Source: Heyndrickxia acidiproducens DSM 23148 (GTDB lineage: Bacteria; Bacillota; Bacilli; Bacillales; Bacillaceae_C). From it: a stretch of DNA of 64,000 nucleotides. The notes below the pieces were generated by a model. That model did not search any database. It was not told the DNA's origin and saw nothing but the letters and a program-made list of their open reading frames with translations. The stretch is taken from the NCBI RefSeq assembly GCF_000374345.1, contig NZ_KB893976.1, positions 112,060-176,059 on the forward strand. Direction: 5' to 3'. The position numbers and the translations under genes are program-made. Position 1 is the stretch's first letter, and every line of letters starts with the position of its first letter. Positions 18,817-27,583 of this stretch are shown in pieces.

Positions 18817-20352
18817 GTGGATTTTGTAATAGAAATGCTTAATATTCGCAAAGAGTTTCCCGGAATCGTTGCGAACGATAACATCACCCTTCAGTTAAAA
18901 AAGGGAGAAATTCACGCATTGCTTGGAGAAAACGGCGCCGGGAAATCCACACTCATGAACGTGCTGTTCGGACTGTATCAGCCGGAGAAAGGCGAAATCC
19001 GCGTAAATGGCACCAAAGTCCATATTTCCAATCCAAACATAGCCAATGAACTCGGTATCGGTATGGTGCACCAGCACTTTATGTTAATTGACAATTTCAC
19101 GGTTACAGAAAATATTATCCTCGGAAAAGAACCGAAAAAATCAGGTATGATTGATATGAAGAAGGCCGAAAAAGAGGTACAGGAAATTTCCGAAAAATAT
19201 GGTTTGAAAGTAGATCCCCACTCAAAAATCGCCGATATCTCTGTCGGCATGCAGCAAAGGGTGGAAATTTTAAAAACTTTGTACCGGGGGGCCGACATCA
19301 TCATCTTTGATGAGCCTACAGCCGTATTAACACCGCAGGAAATCCATGAGTTGATTGAAATCATGAGAACCCTGATTAAAGAAGGCAAATCCATTATTCT
19401 GATTACACATAAATTAAAAGAAATCATGGAAGTCTGCGACCGTGTGACTGTTATCCGCAAAGGTAAAGGAATTGGCACGTTAAATGTAAGGGATACAGAT
19501 ACGCATGAACTGGCAAATTTAATGGTCGGACGCGATGTGCTCTTTACGGCAGAAAAGACGGAGGGGCATCCGGGCCGGCGTGTACTTGATATTGAAAATC
19601 TTTTTGTGAAGGATTCAAGAGGTGTACAAGTTGTAAAAGGGCTGAATCTTGATGTGAAGGCCGGCGAAATTGTCGGCATTGCCGGTGTGGACGGAAACGG
19701 GCAGTCGGAATTGATTGAAGCCATAACCGGTCTGCGTAAAGCAGAAAATGGTGGAATCCGCTTGAAAGGAAAAGACATCACCGGTTTACGCCCCCGCCAG
19801 GTAACGGAAGCAGGTGTAGGCCATATTCCGGAAGACAGGCATAAATACGGGCTTGTCCTGGATTATACAATCGGAGAAAATATGGTGATACAGACCTATT
19901 ATCAAAAGCCCATGTCTAAAAACGGCATCCTAAACGTTAAAGAAATTTATAAAAAGGCAAGATCGATCATCTCTGATTTTGATGTCCGGACACCGAGTGA
20001 ATACACAAAAGCCCGGTCTTTATCTGGCGGGAACCAGCAAAAAGCGATTATCGGGCGGGAAATTGACCGTGATCCTGATCTGCTGATTGCGGCACAGCCG
20101 ACAAGGGGACTGGATGTCGGTGCCATCGAATTTATCCACAAACGGCTGATCGAGCAAAGGGATCGCGGAAAAGCCGTTTTGCTTGTTTCGTTTGAACTGG
20201 ATGAAATTTTGAACCTCAGCGACAGGATCGCCGTCATATACGAGGGCGCAATTGTCGAGATTGTTGATCCAAAGCAGACGACAGAGCAGGAGCTTGGCTT
20301 GCTTATGGCCGGTTCAAGAAAAGAAAAAGCAGGTGAACAGTCCCATGTCTAA
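18817..20352 (+). CDS. nupO: Nucleoside ABC transporter ATP-binding protein (double ATPase)
   Basis: Drives nucleoside import with NupP and NupQ. The GTG at 18817 fits AAGGAG (18803-18808) better than the GTG at 18808, which overlaps that site; it gives 511 residues. There are two fused ATPase domains: Walker A GENGAGKST (37-45) in the first, and a degenerate second domain from about 250 with GVDGNGQSE and signature LSGGNQQKA. This degenerate-second-site pattern is normal for sugar/nucleoside importers of this class. It overlaps nupP by 8 bases. Confidence 0.95.
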   Translation: MDFVIEMLNIRKEFPGIVANDNITLQLKKGEIHALLGENGAGKSTLMNVLFGLYQPEKGEIRVNGTKVHISNPNIANELGIGMVHQHFMLIDNFTVTENIILGKEPKKSGMIDMKKAEKEVQEISEKYGLKVDPHSKIADISVGMQQRVEILKTLYRGADIIIFDEPTAVLTPQEIHELIEIMRTLIKEGKSIILITHKLKEIMEVCDRVTVIRKGKGIGTLNVRDTDTHELANLMVGRDVLFTAEKTEGHPGRRVLDIENLFVKDSRGVQVVKGLNLDVKAGEIVGIAGVDGNGQSELIEAITGLRKAENGGIRLKGKDITGLRPRQVTEAGVGHIPEDRHKYGLVLDYTIGENMVIQTYYQKPMSKNGILNVKEIYKKARSIISDFDVRTPSEYTKARSLSGGNQQKAIIGREIDRDPDLLIAAQPTRGLDVGAIEFIHKRLIEQRDRGKAVLLVSFELDEILNLSDRIAVIYEGAIVEIVDPKQTTEQELGLLMAGSRKEKAGEQSHV

Positions 20353-21388
20353 TCGAACGATGAATATCCTGATACCTGTAATTTCCGTTATATTGGGATT
20401 AATTGCAGGCGCATTGATCATGCTGGTCAGCGGCTACAATCCGGCAAAAGGCTATATCGCGCTTTGGAACGGCGCTTTCGGGCAGAACTTTTATGTTGGT
20501 GAAACGTTAAGGCTTGCAACGCCCTACATTTTTTCCGGCCTGGCTATCGCCTTTGCATTCCGTACCGGGCTTTTTAATATTGGCGCAGAAGGCCAGCTGA
20601 TCGTTGGATGGATTGCTGCCGTCTGGGTGGGAATGGCATTTGATCTTCCAAAAATCATCCATCTGCCGCTTGCTATTCTGGCTGCAGCGGCTGCCGGCGC
20701 ACTTTGGGGGTTCATTCCGGGAATTTTAAAAGCGCGCCTCAGGGTCCATGAAGTCATTGTGACGATCATGATGAATTATATCGCACTGCATATATCCAAT
20801 TATTTAATTCGGAATATTTTATCCAAACAGCAGGATACGACGCCGCATATCCATAAATCGGCTTCCCTCTCTTCCCCGTTTTTTCAAAAAATCACGGATT
20901 TCTCGACATTACATAGCGGGATTTATTTGGCCATTTTAGCGGCGCTGATCATGTGGTTTATCATCGAGAAAACGACACTGGGATTTGAATTAAAGTCTGT
21001 CGGGTTTAACCAAAGTGCATCAGAATATGCCGGTATGAATGTCAGCCGCAGTATCGTATTTTCGATGGCGATTTCAGGGGCATTCGCAGGCCTCGGCGGC
21101 GCAATGGAAGGGCTCGGGAATTACGGTTTTGCGTATTTGCAGTCCTCTTTTACAGGCATCGGATTTGATGGCATCGCGGTAGCACTGCTGGGCGGTAATA
21201 AGGCATTGGGGGTTTTGATTGCAGCTGTGCTCTTCGGCGCTTTAAAGGTCGGGGCACTGAATATGCCGGTCGATGCAGGTGTACCAAATGAGCTGGTTAA
21301 TATTGTGATTGCCCTCATCATCTTTTTTGTAGCATCAGGCTATTTGATCAGATGGTTCCTTACCCGGTTTAAAAAGGAGGCGAAATAA
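20345..21388 (+). CDS. nupP: Nucleoside ABC transporter permease
   Basis: A 347-residue BPD_transp_2 family membrane protein with about 8-10 hydrophobic segments. The ATG at 20345 (MSNRTMNILIPVISVI) starts at the first membrane segment and overlaps the nupO end by 8 bases, typical of translational coupling. The EAA-like loop region GAEGQLIVGW and the LGGNKALGVL stretch are present. It pairs with NupQ. Confidence 0.95.
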   Translation: MSNRTMNILIPVISVILGLIAGALIMLVSGYNPAKGYIALWNGAFGQNFYVGETLRLATPYIFSGLAIAFAFRTGLFNIGAEGQLIVGWIAAVWVGMAFDLPKIIHLPLAILAAAAAGALWGFIPGILKARLRVHEVIVTIMMNYIALHISNYLIRNILSKQQDTTPHIHKSASLSSPFFQKITDFSTLHSGIYLAILAALIMWFIIEKTTLGFELKSVGFNQSASEYAGMNVSRSIVFSMAISGAFAGLGGAMEGLGNYGFAYLQSSFTGIGFDGIAVALLGGNKALGVLIAAVLFGALKVGALNMPVDAGVPNELVNIVIALIIFFVASGYLIRWFLTRFKKEAK

Positions 21389-22348
21389 GTGGAAATTATG
21401 ACAGCACTGGAAATTATCATATCCGCTTCATTACTTTCCGCAGCACCACTTATTTTTACTGCTTTGGGGGGCGTTTTCTCTGAACGTTCCGGCGTTGTCA
21501 ATATCGGACTCGAAGGTTTAATGATCATCGGCGCTTTTACATCGATTGTTTTTAATTTAACATTTTCCAAATCACTCGGAGGCTGGACGCCATGGATCGC
21601 CCTGCTTGCTGCCATGGTAGTCGGTGGAGTGTTTGCGCTCATCCATGCAGTTGCGAGCATTTCATTCAGGGCCGACCAGACTGTCAGCGGTGTTGCACTT
21701 AACTTTTTGGCACTGGGGCTGGCACTCTTCCTGATAAAGAAAATATACGGAAAAGGGCAGACGGATACGATCAAGGAATATTTCAGACAGATTGATATTC
21801 CGGGGCTGAGCCATATCCCGATTATCGGGCCCTTGTTCTTCCAAGGGGTTACATTCCCGTCTTATATTGCAATCCTTGTCGCGGTTGCAGTTTGGTTTGT
21901 GGTTTTCAAAACACCGTTCGGGCTTCGCCTCCGTTCGGTCGGTGAGCATCCGATGGCGGCGGACACGATGGGGATTAATGTTACGAAGATGCGCTACACG
22001 GCTGTGTTTTTATCCGGCGTGTTTGGCGGAATCGGCGGTGCGGTTTATGCGCAATCGATCACATTAAATTTCAGCAGTTCGACGATTTCCGGGCAAGGCT
22101 TTATGGCACTTGCCGCAATGATTTTTGGAAAATGGAATCCGCTCGGCGCAATGGGGGCAGCTCTGTTTTTCGGTTTCGCACAGAGCCTCAGTGTCATTAG
22201 TTCAAACATTCCTTATCTGAAGGAAATTCCGGGCGTTTTTCTGCTGATAGCCCCTTATGTCCTGACCATTCTGGCACTTGCGGGCTTCATTGGGCGCGCT
22301 GAAGCCCCAAAAGCTGACGGTGTCCCTTACATCAAAGGTGAACGATAA
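21389..22348 (+). CDS. nupQ: Nucleoside ABC transporter permease
   Basis: The second permease of the importer, 319 residues, beginning directly after the nupP stop with a GTG start and ribosome site AAAGGAGG. It has the family motif FSERSGVVNIGLEGLM and multiple membrane segments. It is the last gene of the nup operon, with a weak terminator downstream. Confidence 0.95.
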   Translation: MEIMTALEIIISASLLSAAPLIFTALGGVFSERSGVVNIGLEGLMIIGAFTSIVFNLTFSKSLGGWTPWIALLAAMVVGGVFALIHAVASISFRADQTVSGVALNFLALGLALFLIKKIYGKGQTDTIKEYFRQIDIPGLSHIPIIGPLFFQGVTFPSYIAILVAVAVWFVVFKTPFGLRLRSVGEHPMAADTMGINVTKMRYTAVFLSGVFGGIGGAVYAQSITLNFSSSTISGQGFMALAAMIFGKWNPLGAMGAALFFGFAQSLSVISSNIPYLKEIPGVFLLIAPYVLTILALAGFIGRAEAPKADGVPYIKGER

Positions 22349-22642
22349 GCGTACAAAGGGACGCATCCAAAATGGAATATCCGGATATCCTGCCCGGCGG
22401 CTTTTAACGGTTTTTCCGGCTGCCGGCAGTGATTCCGGTTTTTTAATTGGTTTAAAACTTTTATGAAGTTTAATTGGTTTAAAACTTTTGTGAATCAGCG
22501 GCTATTGCTTGCCGTTCAGGCTTGGGAACCTGTATAGTAAAATTAACACCGTTTACAGGAAAAGAATCTGATCGCAAAGGGCATACTCATATCATGAATA
22601 TAAATCAATGTAATGCAGGCCGCCTGCTGAAGGAGGAATAAT
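22349..22642. other. nupQ-ymfF gap with weak terminator, direct repeat and promoter
   Basis: A weak terminator (GCCGG/CCGGT then TTTTTT) lies at about 22423-22445. A direct repeat of about 23 bases, TTTAATTGGTTTAAAACTTT with a short continuation, occurs twice in tandem at about 22442-22495. A promoter TTGCCG-N18-TATAGT lies at 22509-22538. No gene is seen. Confidence 0.6.
22509..22538 (+). promoter_or_regulatory. SigmaA-type promoter for ymfF-ymfH
   Basis: -35 TTGCCG (22509-22514), an 18-base spacer and -10 TATAGT (22533-22538), about 100 bases before the ymfF ribosome site. Confidence 0.55.
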
Positions 22643-23917
22643 ATGGCAATAGCAAATGAGACCATCAAAAAAATGAACGGCTACACGCTACATACCATTC
22701 AGACGGATAAATTCAAGACTAATACACTCGTTTGGAAAATGAAAGCCCCGCTTACCGCGGATACGGTGACATTGCGCGCCCTGCTTCCGAATGTCCTGCA
22801 AAGCAGCACAAAGAAATATGGCACGACTGCGAAACTGCGGTCATACTTGGATGACTTGTACGGGGCGGGCTTTCATGTGGACGTAACAAAAAAAGGGGAA
22901 TATCATATTCTCACTTTCACGCTTGAAATTGCAAATGAAAAATTTTTGCAAGATTCCACCCCGTTACTGCAAAAAGGCATCCAGTTTTTGGCGGAAGTCC
23001 TGCTGCACCCGAATGCGGAAAACGGGCAGTTCGATCCGGCAACGGTGGACAAGGAGAAAAGAGTACTGAAACAAAGACTGCAGGCGGTCTATGATGACAA
23101 AATGAGATATGCAAATATGCGTCTGATTGAGGCCATGTGCAAAGATGAGCCGTATGCGCTGCAGGCAAACGGGATCAAAGAAGAGGTGGATCACATCACC
23201 CCGCAGTCACTTTATGCCTATTACCAAAAAGCGGTTCAGGAAGATGAGTTGGATTTGTATGTAACAGGCGATGTGGATGAAGACCAGCTTGTGTCTTTTT
23301 GCAAAACCTTAACCTTCGGGAACCGGGCGCCGCGAATGGCTTCCCCGCACACATTAAAAAAGGTTGTCGAAATTCAAAAAATAAAAGAAGCCCAGGATAT
23401 CAAACAAGCGAAATTAAACATTGGCTACCGGACCAATATTGTTTTCGGGGATGACGACTATTTTGCACTGCAAATGTTTAACGGGATTTTCGGCGGTTTT
23501 TCCCATTCCAAGCTTTTTATCAATGTCCGCGAAAAAGCAAGCCTCTGCTATTATGTAGCCAGCCAGATTGAAAGCCATAAAGGTTTAATGATGGTGATGA
23601 GCGGCATTGAAACGGACAATTATGATCAGGCTGTTTCAATTATCGAAAAGCAGCTGGAAGCGATGAAAAACGGGGACTTCAGCGAAGAGGAGATGGCCCA
23701 GACGAAAGCTGTTATCCGCAATCAATTATTGGAAACGACCGATACTTCGAGAGGAATGGTGGAAATCCTCTACCATAATGTTATATCAAAACAAAATATC
23801 GGTGTGGGTGACTGGCTGCACGAAATTGAGGCAATCGAGAAGGGCCAGATTTTGAAAGTTGCCGCGAAAATTGAACCGGATACGATTTATTTCTTATCAG
23901 GATTGGAGGGAAAATAG
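22643..23917 (+). CDS. ymfF: M16-family protein lacking the zinc motif (YmfF)
   Basis: This 424-residue protein has an M16 peptidase fold pattern but no HxxEH motif; the corresponding region reads LLPNVLQSSTKKYGT. It is probably the non-catalytic partner of YmfH, whose start codon directly follows its stop. Such active/inactive M16 pairs are common. The ATG follows GAAGGAGG. Substrate is unknown; in B. subtilis this locus leads to ymfI. Confidence 0.92.
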   Translation: MAIANETIKKMNGYTLHTIQTDKFKTNTLVWKMKAPLTADTVTLRALLPNVLQSSTKKYGTTAKLRSYLDDLYGAGFHVDVTKKGEYHILTFTLEIANEKFLQDSTPLLQKGIQFLAEVLLHPNAENGQFDPATVDKEKRVLKQRLQAVYDDKMRYANMRLIEAMCKDEPYALQANGIKEEVDHITPQSLYAYYQKAVQEDELDLYVTGDVDEDQLVSFCKTLTFGNRAPRMASPHTLKKVVEIQKIKEAQDIKQAKLNIGYRTNIVFGDDDYFALQMFNGIFGGFSHSKLFINVREKASLCYYVASQIESHKGLMMVMSGIETDNYDQAVSIIEKQLEAMKNGDFSEEEMAQTKAVIRNQLLETTDTSRGMVEILYHNVISKQNIGVGDWLHEIEAIEKGQILKVAAKIEPDTIYFLSGLEGK

Positions 23918-25204
23918 ATGGAAACGAAACGTTTTGAACAGCTGGGTGAGACGCTTTACTGTGAAACGCTGGACAATGGTTTGAACGTTTATATTTTGCC
24001 AAAGCCGGGATTTAATAAGACATATGCAACATTCACAACAAAATACGGTTCTGTGGATAATGAATTTATCCCGCTGGGGAAAGACCAGTTTCAGCGGGTG
24101 CCGGACGGGATTGCCCACTTTTTGGAACATAAAATGTTTGAAAAAGAAAACGGCGATGTGTTCCAGCAATTCAGCAAGCAAGGGGCACAGGCAAATGCGT
24201 TTACAAGCTTCAACCGGACGGCCTATTTGTTTTCCAGTACGGACCATGTGATGCAGAATTTGGAAACCTTGCTGGATATGGTGCAGAGCCCGTATTTTAC
24301 GGAAAAAACGGTTGAAAAAGAAAAGGGCATCATCGGCCAGGAAATCATGATGTACAATGACAATCCGGATTGGCGGCTTTATTACGGGCTGATTGAAAAT
24401 ATGTATAAAAACCATCCGGTGAAAATTGACATTGCAGGAACGGTTGAAACCATTGCGCCGATTACTGCCGAGCTGCTGTACGAGTGCTACAACACATTCT
24501 ACCATCCGAGCAATATGCTGTTGTTCGTGGTCGGAAACGTGAAACCGGATGAAATTTTATCGTTTGTAAAGGAAAATCAGGCGAAGAAAAACTACAAAAA
24601 AGCGCCTGGGATCCAAAGGCGGGTGCCTGATGAACCGGTGGAAGCCGCCCGGAAAGAGCAAATTCTGCATATGAATGTCCAGGTTCCAAAATGCCTTGTA
24701 GGGATGAAGGCGCTCCATGTCAACCAGAGCGGCAGTGAAATGCTGAAAAACGAACTGACCGTGAATTTGCTGCTTGATCTCTTGTTTGGCCGCAGTTCTG
24801 AGGCGTACAATGATTTATACAATGAAGGCCTCATTGATCCAAGTTTTTCTTTTGATTACTCACAGGAAAACGGTTTTGGCTTTGCAATGGCCGGCGGGGA
24901 CACGGAACATCCCGATCAGCTGGCAAACCGCCTGCACGACATCATGTTTGTGGGAAAACAGGGGAAATGGCTAACGGAAGAAGGGCTGGAGCGAACGAAA
25001 AAGAAAAAAATCGGTTCGTTCCTGCGGCAGCTGAATTCCCCGGAATTTATCGCAAACCAATTTACAAGATATGCTTTTCATCACATGAACTTATTTGATG
25101 TTGTACCGGCCCTTGAGGATATCCGATTTAGTGACCTGCAGCAAACAGCGGCGGAATTTTTTGATGAGGCGCGTTTTACCGTTTGCCAGGTACTTCCGAA
25201 ATGA
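23918..25204 (+). CDS. ymfH: M16-family zinc metallopeptidase (YmfH)
   Basis: A 428-residue M16 peptidase with an intact HFLEH zinc motif (H67, E70, H71) and the downstream EKGIIGQEIMMY segment bearing the third ligand. It lies immediately after ymfF with no gap, suggesting a heterodimer. No signal peptide is seen, so it should be cytoplasmic. A short hairpin follows before ymfI. Confidence 0.94.
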   Translation: METKRFEQLGETLYCETLDNGLNVYILPKPGFNKTYATFTTKYGSVDNEFIPLGKDQFQRVPDGIAHFLEHKMFEKENGDVFQQFSKQGAQANAFTSFNRTAYLFSSTDHVMQNLETLLDMVQSPYFTEKTVEKEKGIIGQEIMMYNDNPDWRLYYGLIENMYKNHPVKIDIAGTVETIAPITAELLYECYNTFYHPSNMLLFVVGNVKPDEILSFVKENQAKKNYKKAPGIQRRVPDEPVEAARKEQILHMNVQVPKCLVGMKALHVNQSGSEMLKNELTVNLLLDLLFGRSSEAYNDLYNEGLIDPSFSFDYSQENGFGFAMAGGDTEHPDQLANRLHDIMFVGKQGKWLTEEGLERTKKKKIGSFLRQLNSPEFIANQFTRYAFHHMNLFDVVPALEDIRFSDLQQTAAEFFDEARFTVCQVLPK

Positions 25205-25236
25205 TAAAAAAATCCGGGTTTGCCCGGGTTTTCTTT
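25205..25236 (+). terminator. Hairpin/terminator between ymfH and ymfI
   Basis: AATCCGGGTTTGCCCGGGTT contains a CCGGG/CCCGG stem followed by TTTTCTTTT. It may terminate part of the transcription into ymfI. Confidence 0.6.
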
Positions 25237-25255
25237 TGTAATGGGGGAAAATAGA

Positions 25256-25978
25256 ATGAAAAAGTTTGCTTTAATTACAGGTGCAAGCGGCGGGATCGGC
25301 AAAGCTTGCGCATCCGTGTTGGCAAAAGAAGGATGGAATTTATATTTGCATTACCACCGCAATCAAGATGCGATTAATGAGCTGATGGACCTGTGTGCGT
25401 CACTCGGTGCAGAAGCGATCCCGATTCAGGCAGATTTGTCTGCTGAAGAGGGGGTAGACAGGATTACAGAAAATGTTTTCCATTTGGACGCGATCTGTTA
25501 CGCAAGCGGGACATCCGAATACGGGCTGTTTCTCGATACAGACGGTAAAAAAATCGATGAACAGTACCAAATCCATGTAAAATCGCCAATGCTATTATGC
25601 AAGCGCCTTTTACCCAGGCTGATGCAAAATGAAGTTTCGCATATTGTCCTGGTGAGTTCGATTTGGGGGCAGACCGGCGCCGCTTGCGAGGTTGTGTATT
25701 CGGCGATGAAAGGGGCGCAAATTGCCTTTGTCAAAGCCTTGAGTAAAGAACTGGCAAGAAGCGGCGTTCTTGTCAATGCCGTCGCCCCGGGCGCAGTCGC
25801 CACGAATATGCTGCATATCTTCTCGGATGAAGAAATCGCGGATTTAAAAGAAGAAATCCCGCTGGGCCGTCTTGCCAAACCCGAAGAAATCGCCCAAACC
25901 ATCTCCTTCCTTCTCTCCAAAAAAGCCGCCTACATCACCGGCCAAACCATCCCAATAAACGGAGGCTGGTATGAATAG
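25256..25978 (+). CDS. ymfI: SDR-family reductase YmfI (EF-P modification)
   Basis: A 240-residue short-chain dehydrogenase with the cofactor motif TGASGGIG (8-15), a catalytic serine in LVSSIWG and YSAMK (YxxxK). In B. subtilis YmfI is needed to produce the mature 5-aminopentanol form of elongation factor P. The ATG at 25256 after GGGGGAAAA gives the family start MKKFALITG; the longer frame to 25220 runs through the hairpin. An intergenic repeat begins right after its stop. Confidence 0.92.
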   Translation: MKKFALITGASGGIGKACASVLAKEGWNLYLHYHRNQDAINELMDLCASLGAEAIPIQADLSAEEGVDRITENVFHLDAICYASGTSEYGLFLDTDGKKIDEQYQIHVKSPMLLCKRLLPRLMQNEVSHIVLVSSIWGQTGAACEVVYSAMKGAQIAFVKALSKELARSGVLVNAVAPGAVATNMLHIFSDEEIADLKEEIPLGRLAKPEEIAQTISFLLSKKAAYITGQTIPINGGWYE

Positions 25979-26175
25979 AAAAGCGAAGGGCGCTTGATTA
26001 TCGGCGTACGGATTTCGCAGTCTTTGACTGAGATAAAGGAAACACGATGAGCCTGATAAGGCGAATCGATGTTGACTTATCGTAGGGAGAAGACGTAGAA
26101 ATCCGCTAGCCGATAGCGCCCGCAGCTGGACAAAGAAAAGCGGAGGCGACTGTACATCGGCGACAGCCCCGTGGA
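25979..26175. repeat. Structured dispersed repeat, one full unit plus a partial unit
   Basis: The left arm GGGCGCT (25988-25994), ATCGGC (26000-26005), GGATTTC (26010-26016) pairs with GAAATCC (26098-26104), GCCGAT (26109-26114), AGCGCCC (26115-26121), enclosing about 80 bases. A second, truncated unit AAAGCGGAGGCGACTGTAC starts near 26136. Long mobile-looking hairpins of this general type (AAAGCGGA...GGCGC...) are scattered in Bacillaceae genomes. It is non-coding. A related fragment lies at 13828. Confidence 0.6.
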
Positions 26176-26265
26176 AGGCGTTTTTAAAAAATCCAAATGA
26201 TTACATGCATAGCCTCCTTCAACCGGTAGCAAAATAGAATGAACGACTCGAAAGGAGGTTGTGCA

Positions 26266-26523
26266 ATGAACGTACTGGAGAATTGGGATCAATGGAAAAA
26301 CTTTTTGGGGGACCGCCTTAACCAGGCACAACAGCAGGGAATGTCCCAGGGAGCGATCAACAAACTGGCAGAACAAGTCGGCGATTATCTCGCAGCCCAG
26401 GTAGACCCTAAAAATGAACAAGAACGCATACTTTCTGATTTGTGGTCCGTTGCTTCGCAGGAAGAACAACAGGCCATTGCCAGTGTCATGGTAAAACTTG
26501 TTCAAAACAACGGTTCCCATTAA
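26266..26523 (+). CDS. ymfJ: DUF3243 protein YmfJ
   Basis: An 85-residue acidic helical protein (MNVLENWDQWKNFLGDRL), equal in length to B. subtilis YmfJ. The ATG at 26266 follows AAAGGAGG (26251-26258); earlier in-frame codons lie in the ribosome site region. No biochemical function is known for the family. A nested terminator follows. Confidence 0.9.
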   Translation: MNVLENWDQWKNFLGDRLNQAQQQGMSQGAINKLAEQVGDYLAAQVDPKNEQERILSDLWSVASQEEQQAIASVMVKLVQNNGSH

Positions 26524-26532
26524 TTTTTAAAA

Positions 26533-26608
26533 AGAACCCGGCGCCATCAAAAAAGATATGCGGCCTAAAAAGTGGCCGCATATCCATTGCATGGCACCGG
26601 TTTTTTTA
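26533..26608 (+). terminator. Nested terminator after ymfJ
   Basis: Outer arms CCGGCGCCAT and ATGGCACCGG enclose an inner hairpin GATATGCGGCC/GGCCGCATATC; a T-run (TTTTTTT) follows. Confidence 0.82.
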
Positions 26609-26775
26609 TTGCAACGTTGACGACCGCCCCGCCATTTTTAGGACACCGCAGCCTGTCCGGCAAATTTCATGCTTTTTTTATGATTTTCAGAGGTTTCACT
26701 TCCTTATTGGGATAAAATCATTTATCATATAACCTAGATATTGTTAATGAGTATTCATTTGCGGGAGAGATAAAA

Positions 26776-27567
26776 ATGGACGACAGGAAAGAGTGGTATT
26801 TGGAATATGAACTTACGGTCAACCGGCCCGGACTTCTTGGCGACATTTCTTCCCTCTTAGGCATGCTTTCAATCAATATCATTAGCATTAATGGTGTTGA
26901 CGATAAAAAACGCGGCTTGCTGCTTCTTGTAAAAAGCGAAGAACAAATCGGCCGCCTGGAATCAATTTTGCAAACGATGGAAACGATAAAAGTAACCAAA
27001 ATAAGAGAACCAAAACTGCGGGACAAATTGGCTGTCCGCCACGGCAGGTATATACAGCGCGACCATGACGACCGGAAAACATTCCGGTTTGTACGCGATG
27101 ATTTAGGGATACTTGTTGATTTTATGGCTGAGCTCTTTAAACGGGAAGGCCATAAGCTGATCGGAATCCGCGGAATGCCGCGTGTCGGTAAAACAGAGTC
27201 AATTGTCGCTGCCAGCGTATGTGCGAATAAAAAATGGATTTTCGTTTCTTCAACCATGATTAAGCAAACGGTTAGAAGCCAGTTGATTGATGACGAATAC
27301 AGTTTGAACAATATATTCATTTTAGACGGTGTTGTTTCTACAGAGAGGGCAAATGAGCAGCATTGGCAGCTCGTCCGTGAGATCATGCAGCTGCCTGCTG
27401 TAAAAGTGGTTGAGCACCCCGACATTTTTGTGCAATACTCTGAGTACTCATTAGACGATTTCGACTACATCATTGAGTTAAGAGAAGATCCCGCGCAAGA
27501 AATTACATATGACTTGCTTCAAAGAAACCGGATGTTTCAAGGCGGATTTGGAGGATTTGATTACTAG
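26776..27567 (+). CDS. ymfK: YmfK, DUF3388 protein with N-terminal ACT-like domain
   Basis: The 263-residue protein starts with an ACT-like segment (ELTVNRPGLLGDISSLLGML, about 11-30) followed by DUF3388. A P-loop-like GMPRVGKTESIV lies near residue 134. Function is unknown. It sits between ymfJ and rodZ as in B. subtilis. The ATG follows GGGAGAG. Confidence 0.9.
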   Translation: MDDRKEWYLEYELTVNRPGLLGDISSLLGMLSINIISINGVDDKKRGLLLLVKSEEQIGRLESILQTMETIKVTKIREPKLRDKLAVRHGRYIQRDHDDRKTFRFVRDDLGILVDFMAELFKREGHKLIGIRGMPRVGKTESIVAASVCANKKWIFVSSTMIKQTVRSQLIDDEYSLNNIFILDGVVSTERANEQHWQLVREIMQLPAVKVVEHPDIFVQYSEYSLDDFDYIIELREDPAQEITYDLLQRNRMFQGGFGGFDY

Positions 27568-27583
27568 ATTGGCAGGTGTTAGC

